Source of the DNA: Meconema thalassinum
Taxonomy: Eukaryota; Arthropoda; Insecta; Orthoptera; Tettigoniidae
NCBI GenBank assembly: GCA_946902985.2
Contig: OX336388.2
Coordinates: forward strand, 290,634,526-290,698,525
Reading direction: 5' to 3'
DNA: 64,000 nt
Position 1 is the first letter of the stretch; each line of letters opens with the position of its first letter. This document shows, in pieces, positions 58,072 through 64,000 of the stretch. The notes under the pieces are model-generated. The model worked only from the letters and a program-made list of their open reading frames with translations. It did no database searches and had not been told where the DNA came from. Both the position numbers and the translations under genes were made by a program.

Positions 58072-59197
58072 ACCCCTCATACAAGTCCCTAGCATGATTG
58101 GTTCACGAGATATTAACAAAAGTGTAGTTAGCCCCTTTTGACAAGAAAATAAATGAATGATACTTTCAAAAACGAGGTGTCACCCCAAGTGCTAGGATAC
58201 TGCCTATGGGAAAATCCCATCCTGGGTTCAGAAAATATTAACAAATGTGTAGTTAGACCCTTTTGACAAAAGCCACCGGTGTGCATACATACAAAAATTG
58301 CTGTTTCACCCCAGGTAAGGGTAGTTTTTATTTTGGGGGTTGACATACCTCATTCATACAAAAGGAGAATTCACTACGAGTCCTATGACACCCCATATGT
58401 TTACATCGCATTATTGGTTAGCGAGATACTAAAAATCGAATGACCTATTAGTTTTTTGTTTTTTTAATAAATTTTTTAAAAAGCCTCATCTATAAAGAAT
58501 CTTTTAAAAATTCCGCTCTCTTACAAAAGCCCTCAAGTGCGCATGCATACAAAAATAACCACTACTTAACCTCCGGGTAAGGGTAGATTTATTTTGGGGT
58601 GGATATACTCCCGTCCATAGCAAGGGGTGGTTCACCACAAGTCCTACGACACCCTATATGCATCGTTCTAGCCTTACAAGCTCATTAAATTCGCCAAAAT
58701 GTCAAAAAAGCACGTTTACCTCAAATTGCGTTTCCAAATTCCACCCATTTTAAAAAATTACCTCACCATCAAATAGAGCGGGAAAAATAGCATTTAAACG
58801 AACCCTCACTCAACCCTAGTCCTCGCCCGCCACCAAACATTTCCCAACATAGCCATACGTATTCAAGCACACACGCGACTTGCAAGAGAACATACACTAC
58901 CCCACTACCCGCGAATAACCTTTTGTTTTGGTGCTCACACTCGCATGGGTGTCAGATGACAGTTAGCATCCTAATAAACATCCTCCATGACGTCAACACC
59001 CATTAACTTTTTATCACCATCGCACAAACAAGCCAAAGGGTCAACCTCTTCCCACGCTAACACGTGCACTGCACATGCTCGCTCCTGGACCACGTGCTCG
59101 CTCTAAGGACCCATGACGTCATCCCATGACGTCATCAGGATTACGCAATTTCTGGTCATGATGATGCAATATTCAAAGTCTAGCGAATTATACTACT
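58072..59197. repeat. Right terminal region of the palindromic arm
   Basis: Inverse of 44,542-45,667, with at least one substitution (G/C at left ~45,608). TGACGTCA octamers lie at 58988-58995, 59114-59121 and 59127-59134. Non-coding. Confidence 0.6.
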
Positions 59198-59203
59198 TTC
59201 GAT
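59198..59203. repeat. 6-bp target site duplication, right
   Basis: TTCGAT directly follows the terminal ...TATACTACT and matches 44,536-44,541 exactly. Confidence 0.9.
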
Positions 59204-59515
59204 GCATTTTTTCCATAGCTCCGGTGTTACGGACCTCAAGGCTTCTTTACAGAGACCTCGCATCACCTCCATTGACCTTTCTCTCTCCGCCTGGTTACTC
59301 ATATTCACTTTAGCTATTTTATTTTTCACGTAGGACCAAACCAGCTCTATTATGGGGTTGAGCTCACAATGAGCAACTGGCAGCCAGACGAGTTCGACGT
59401 CAGGACAAACATTCTTGATTATCTGTTCCAGCTTCTTTTTAGGTGCCCTGAAGTGAGGTTTGGCGTGAACAATTACCTCTGCTTTCGTCATACTTTCATA
59501 CTTTTGCAGCGGCAC
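59198..59515 (-). pseudogene. DDE transposase (IS630/Tc1 type), part with third catalytic motif
   Basis: The minus strand encodes KYESMTKAEVIVHAKPHF, then VELVWLPVAHCELNPIIELVW, then SYVKNKIAKVN and ELWKKCIE up to the target duplication; 13 further bases of open frame come from the element's end. LPxxHCELNPIELVWSxVK is the C-terminal DDE motif of IS630/Tc1-like transposases, with its Glu as the third catalytic residue. Here the motif has an extra Ile (NPIIE). The first two catalytic Asp regions are missing: only about 50 codons of disrupted sequence precede this part, from a possible ATG at 59,673 (MPAKSQLKTEG). So the transposase was already internally deleted. Confidence 0.75.
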
Positions 59516-59850
59516 ATCTTTTCTCCGTGGCTATCGACCTTCCAATACACTTGGATACTTTTTGCTAAACCCTCTTATCATTATTACTTTCTCTCTCGCT
59601 TCTAAAAAAAACATATTGCACTTAAACTCATGGCAAATTCTCCCTCCGTTTTTAACTGCGATTTAGCTGGCATCTTGATCGATGTAGGTAATACAGACAG
59701 TGATAGTTGCTGCTTGTTGCTAATGACTCAACGAAGAACAAAGGTCAGAGTTTGGCGTACGTATGAACGAGCGCGCAGCGAGTTCGAAATACGGTAGTCA
59801 ACTGGCAACATTGTCAAGCTGCTACGGTACTATCGCCGCCCACAATGGTC
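59516..59850 (-). pseudogene. Transposase N-terminal remnant and leader
   Basis: A minus-strand ATG at 59,673 opens MPAKSQLKTEGEFAMSLSA and stops about 24 codons in. From there to 59,516 only frame-broken sequence precedes the DDE part. The rest up to the right terminal repeat is non-coding. The start is plausible but unproven. Confidence 0.35.
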
Positions 59851-60345
59851 CGATTAAATATCAATCCATATCAAATCGATCATCAAAAGTAGATAAAATG
59901 TAGTTTTACGTTAAGCCTTGCATTGCTATGAGCCTCATAACAAGCCATATTTCATACTGCTACGACCACTCAGGCCCGAGAAAAAGTTGTTTTACAAAAT
60001 TCACAACAACTATTTTAAGAAACGTCAGATCAGATTAAAACTTCATATACGCGTTGACAATAAGTTCCTTTAAGACGTATTAATGTTTCGTTACGATCAG
60101 ATCAATACTTTTAACGTAACGATCTTTTTAACTGAGCGCTCCGTAAACTTGGTAAGAAAAACCGGTACTTTTTTTGTTCAATCTGCTATAAAATTTTAAC
60201 GAGATACAATGCAAATATTTACTCTATATCGTTAAACGACAAATAAAACAAGGAAAATTTTGTTGTAGGTTGTTCTTATGTAACACTAAGGGTAAAGGTT
60301 TTATTGACCTCTAAACTCGAGTATCTATACTTATTTCCCCGACAG
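59851..60345. repeat. Right terminal inverted repeat of the Tc1-type transposon
   Basis: It is a ~495-bp inverse of the left terminus, uninterrupted here, ending CTTATTTCCCCGACAG before TA. The inner limit is GATTAAATATCAATCC. Confidence 0.75.
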
Positions 60346-60347
60346 TA

Positions 60348-63300
60348 GTTTGGAGAGCGCAAATAGCCATGTGATCATTCGGCTCAGCTGGTGTCTCATC
60401 AACAACCTTCAGAAGAGTGTTTCGCTTGCAGGCCGCGAGGATGCGCAGGTGTCCTTGAGCCTGCAGTAGTGGGGAGATTGACATTTACATTTGAATGTTA
60501 TTTGGAAATAAGGCACCGTTATGATGTCATGTGTATATTGGAGTTCGATATTACAGCAGAGAGAGACAGTGCGGTCCTGCTTTAATGATAATACCATTTG
60601 TAACATCAAGAATATAGATTTAATATATCGACCTGTCTCAGAGAGATCGTCTCGTCATGCGCACTAGCGACAGCGTGCCAGTTGTCTCCTGCAGGCTGAC
60701 GCAGGTGTGCGACAAGCAGAGCATGTTTAAACTCAGACGAATACACGGCTAAGCAAGGACGCGTATCGCAATGTTGTTTCAGCTGGAAGAAGTGTCAAGC
60801 TATTATGAGTTCACGGCGGTGCTAGTTCGTGGTTATACATTGTGTCGCGACGTATTAAGGCCGATATACTTAAAGTTCAGTGTCGAATGAGAACTTCAAT
60901 CGTCAGGGTGCCTGGCATTGTATGCGGGCAATATTCAGTTAGAGGAATCAGTCTCTTTTCACGTGATTTAAATGCATGTATAGATGAGGAGCGAAGTGCA
61001 GTGATAGATTAGGAGGCTCGTTTCCGAAGTCCATGCACACTGAGAAGGCGTGCTGTCTTTTCTCACGCCAAGACTATTGCAACTAAAAGTCAAGTACATT
61101 CCGAGTGAACACTGTTTAACAATGTATAGTGCTTGGAAATCCGAGGTAGTGGGAGAGATGTCTAGGATGTATATAAACATATTAGCCATGTGCGGCTAGG
61201 CATTTTAGTGTGGACATCGCTCTCCAAGCAAATGCAGCGGACGTCACGAGTGACTACAATGCTGTTTGCGAAGTGGAACATAGCATACTCGCGACGCGGA
61301 CTATTGGCTAGTGCAACATGAACTTTTGGTAACATGCAGCCGAAAATAACTCAGGCTACCGTCATGTGTCCACCCGCTTATTGCGATGTTGCATTCGCGC
61401 GCGTGGTGTATTTTCGGGCCGGGCTGAAACTATTCGAAATTCGGGCTAGGACAATTTCCGAGATGAGGATGCAGTTCGTTTACTATCAGTGGACTTGGGA
61501 CATTGGAGTAAGGAATTCCCAGTGCGTTCATTGGAAATTGGAATGGAACCGTGTAGACCTGCTACACCATGGTGGAATCAGATGGTGGGCATCTTCACGC
61601 TCCATATCGCCTTCGAGAGTCTTCAGCCAGGTAGAGGAACAACTTTTCACGTAGCGTTGCAAAGTAGATAGTCCTGTGTTAACACTTTGCCATCTGTTTT
61701 TTTAAATTCATTTTGAGTAGTATGATTGTGGAGTGAGGTTGATGCATGGCTATCCCATGTCATGCGTGACTTCATTTTCAGTCGAGTTTAGGCCTGGTTA
61801 ATCAGGTGCACTCATTTCATAATACTTTATTATGAATTATTTGTTCATTTTTCAGCTTAATAATTTTATTAATTTAAATTCATTAAATTTATTCCGAACT
61901 TCTTGATTGTGGAGAACAGATCTTCATAGGGGAAGAAATATACGTTATTCTCAAAGGGAATTGTTTTTTTTATCAAGCTTTGGCTTGAGGGGTTGTCGTT
62001 CCATTATCTTTGTGTTCGACAATTGTAAAATTCGAATTTGCCTATGCGCTCTTGCATTATAACTATTAAAAGATAGTATAGAATGTGAAGTTTGATCATT
62101 TGTTTAGAATGGGATTTTTTTTCTCTTGAGGGTAAACGCTGTCATACTGAATTCTAATGTGTCAGCATGAGTTAACTGGAGTCGTTACCTGGATACATAC
62201 TGTAGAACCAGTCTGATTTTCGTGAATTCTCTTGAGGGGACATTTCTATTTTCGTCTGATCAACTTTAACGTTTGATTTTGTAGTCGCGTGTACTTGGAT
62301 ACACCTCGTTAATCTTTATATTAATTAATTTTGCTATAACTGAATTTTGATTCAGTCTTTCGAGTTTTTCTTGTTTAGAACATTGCTTTAGAGTACCATT
62401 TGATGAACAAGAATCTTTTTCGAAACAAATCCCAGGGATTAACTTTAAGGGGAAATGAATTCTTATTTGACTCTAAATACAACTCTGTAAGGCAAGCTTT
62501 TTGTGATCCAGTGGACTTGATTAAGTAGCCACTCATGTTAAATTTATGATGCATTGGAATGAGAAAACATAGTAGTTAAGAAACACAGCTGAATATATCT
62601 GATTACTGGTTATCGAATAAAATAATCACCATGTGGGTGATAATGTGTGAAGAAACGTCAATGGACGTGTAATATATTTACGATGGTACTCGTTGAAGTA
62701 CGTTAATATTAAGATGCTAGTGAAAGCATAATATGTAATGCGGTTATAAAAATATAAACTTGGTGATGTTGGTGGTAATGCCCACCCGTATTCAGAAATC
62801 GAGGTCATGAGTGACCATTATAATGACAGTAATTCAGTGCAAGGTTATACTAATTTGTGAATGTTTTTGAGAGAACATAGTCTCTGTTCTTTTTGCATTT
62901 CTTGTTACGATTTATTGATGAAATTGGCAATTCCAATTATGGATCTAGTTTTGGTAAGCCTCAGAGTTTGTTTTTGTGTGGCATTACCATTTAATTAATT
63001 CTTCGGTTGTGCTCAGTGTATAAGATTTAAGCAATGTTAGATAATGATTCACGATCGTTATATTATAAATTCTGGATGCATTTAAATACGTACATTTATA
63101 CTGAGAAATTATTGAATCTTTAGAGATTTTGAATTACGATTTTCACGTCTTTTTAGCTTGAGTGCTTGATTGATAATATACATTTTGACTACATTGCTAA
63201 GGCAATATAAGTTATGCATTCTCAATTTTGACAAAGCACCAATGAGGAGTGCGGAATTACCTGTTTGCGAAGGCATTTACATCTGAGGGTGTAATAACAT

Positions 63301-63880
63301 TAATAATGATTTCGCTGTAAATAAGTAAATATGTATATATATCTCTGAATTAATTCACGTGTTTTCTAATGTTAGAATGGGTGGAAGAACCATTAGGGCG
63401 ATTTATCTATTTTTTTTTTTTTTTTGCTTCTTAAGGGATCACCTTTGTTCATATAATTAACAATTTCTATTGAGGGTTAAATGCACTCTTGGTCCATGGG
63501 GACCGCTAATGCATTTATGGGCATGATTCTAGTGCCTATTTTCTTTGTTTTTGTGTCCAGTCAAGGACAATCTGGTCTGACCCTTTGTCAGATTATCTTT
63601 TGGAAATAAATACTTTGTCATTTCTTTTAATCGCGTGATGTGATGATTTACAGAAGTATAAAGAGGTCGCATTAAGGGGGGCCATAGCTAGATATTTCTA
63701 GTGTTTCTCACACTCCTGAGAGGGTGATTTCCCACGATTCTCGTGTTCTTAGAGCAGTTCGCTGTTATGCTTTGGTCGTGCTTAATGCCACCTCTGTTAG
63801 GTTTTACTGCACCCTAATACTCCCTTTCCCATGTTGGTAGGATCTGGGGACTTTTCTGAGCCGGGGGGTTTTCAGGTCCT
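60348..63880. other. Unassigned AT-rich sequence
   Basis: No domain, terminal repeat or RNA gene was recognised over 3.5 kb. Short frames (for example 61,334-61,654 plus) lack support. Moderately G+C-richer sequence at 60.4-61.6 kb gives way to strongly AT-rich sequence, as in long LTRs or introns, but nothing decides between these. Confidence 0.4.
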
Positions 63881-63934
63881 ACGATCCAGCTACCATCGAG
63901 GGATTTCAACAGTTAAAGGGTAGGTATTTTCGGG

Positions 63935-64000
63935 CACAGTACCTACTCTAATGCCACGGCCGCCTCCTTCCCTCTTCCTAGCCTATCCATCCCAATCTTC
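63935..64000 (+). repeat. SINE 3' body fragment, cut by window end
   Basis: GCCACGGCCGCCTCCTTCCC followed by CTTCCTAGCCTATCCATCCC matches the second half of the SINE at 42,202-42,660 (GGCCGCCTCATTCCCTCTCCC...). The tRNA-like head is not seen upstream, so it is another family sharing this block or a truncated copy. Confidence 0.5.

Larger units (their letters stand above)
44542..59197. mobile_element. Palindromic Polinton/Maverick-like element, 14,656 bp
   Basis: The element begins AGTAGTATAATTCGC and ends with the exact inverse ...TATACTACT, flanked by TTCGAT on both sides. Positions pair with a constant sum of 103,965 in the inner arms and 103,739 in the outer arms. The only net length difference is therefore one 226-bp unit. 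Left arm 44,542-51,943, loop 51,944-52,021, right arm 52,022-59,197. I noticed only about five single-base differences between arms. Each arm has a ~1.35-kb terminal region, a 226-bp tandem array, a truncated family B DNA polymerase gene and ~1.2 kb of non-coding sequence. Known Polintons are 15-20 kb with a PolB gene near one end, and integrase, ATPase, protease and capsid genes elsewhere; none of the latter is seen. It reads as a head-to-head duplication of the PolB end. Confidence 0.85.
40432..60345 (-). mobile_element. Tc1/mariner-superfamily transposon, host of the palindromic element
   Basis: Ends CTGTCGGGGAAATAAG and its inverse CTTATTTCCCCGACAG are flanked by TA at 40430-40431 and 60346-60347, the target duplication of the superfamily. 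The inverted termini extend about 495 bp (59,851-60,345 on the right; 40,432-40,826 plus 41,550-41,636 on the left, split by a LINE). A DDE transposase remnant lies on the minus strand. About 14.7 kb of the present length is the Polinton-like insertion; SINEs add more. It is dead: the transposase lacks its middle and is split. Confidence 0.75.

Noticed and set aside
44542..59197. Palindrome as a long-read or assembly artefact
   Set aside because: Both ends have the same TTCGAT, the flanks are different and are consecutive parts of one transposase gene, and the arms differ by a 226-bp unit and several single bases. A folded-read artefact would give one flank twice. Not fully excluded without reads.
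60348..63880. Host gene in the right flank
   Set aside because: Only short frames, no domain, no convincing splice-linked exons.

Overview
The window is repeat-dense eukaryotic DNA that looks like an insect genome. The tRNA-derived SINEs, RTE- and Jockey-type LINEs, Helitrons, Tc1/mariner, hAT and Polinton-type elements would suit a large polyneopteran genome (orthopteran or stick insect). The species cannot be named from sequence alone. I recognise no intact host gene, rRNA gene or functional tRNA gene; almost everything identifiable is a mobile element, mostly broken and nested.

Layout. 1-1.9 kb: nothing recognised. 1.9-2.7 kb: a Jockey-like reverse transcriptase remnant and a reverse-strand SINE. 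2.7-25.3 kb: a head-to-tail array of Helitron-like units. Several start with TC, end in CTAG after a small hairpin, and abut as CTAG|TC; internal tandem repeats are about 640 bp. The array has been invaded by a LINE (9.0-9.7 kb), two HINE/Helentron-like elements with their own ~292-bp repeats (11.3-13.5 and 22.4-23.9 kb), a 3.9-kb TG...CA insertion with a 4-bp duplication (17.7-21.6 kb) and a 49-bp hairpin insertion (17.3 kb). 25.3-40.4 kb: a 43-bp minisatellite, an RT gene split inside its catalytic motif by another LINE, a mariner-type MITE holding a SINE, a hAT remnant holding a HINE, a fold-back repeat, further LINE and SINE pieces, and unassigned sequence.

The main object lies in 40,432-60,345. 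A Tc1/mariner-superfamily transposon (TA duplication, ~495-bp terminal inverted repeats, degenerate DDE transposase on the minus strand) was invaded by a LINE, by SINEs and by a 14,656-bp Polinton/Maverick-like element at 44,542-59,197. That element has a perfect 6-bp target duplication (TTCGAT), AG...CT termini, and is almost wholly one palindrome: arms of 7,402 and 7,176 bp around a 78-bp loop. Each arm holds a 226-bp tandem array (11 versus 10 units) and the same truncated protein-primed family B DNA polymerase gene, reading towards the centre. No integrase, ATPase, protease or capsid gene is seen. The insertion splits the transposase gene, and removing the element and one duplication leaves that gene in frame.

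60.3-64 kb: AT-rich sequence with no recognised gene, ending in a SINE tail cut by the window edge. No operon-like cooperation exists here. The functional theme is layered insertion, plus a mobilisation-defective palindromic element that would need proteins supplied in trans.
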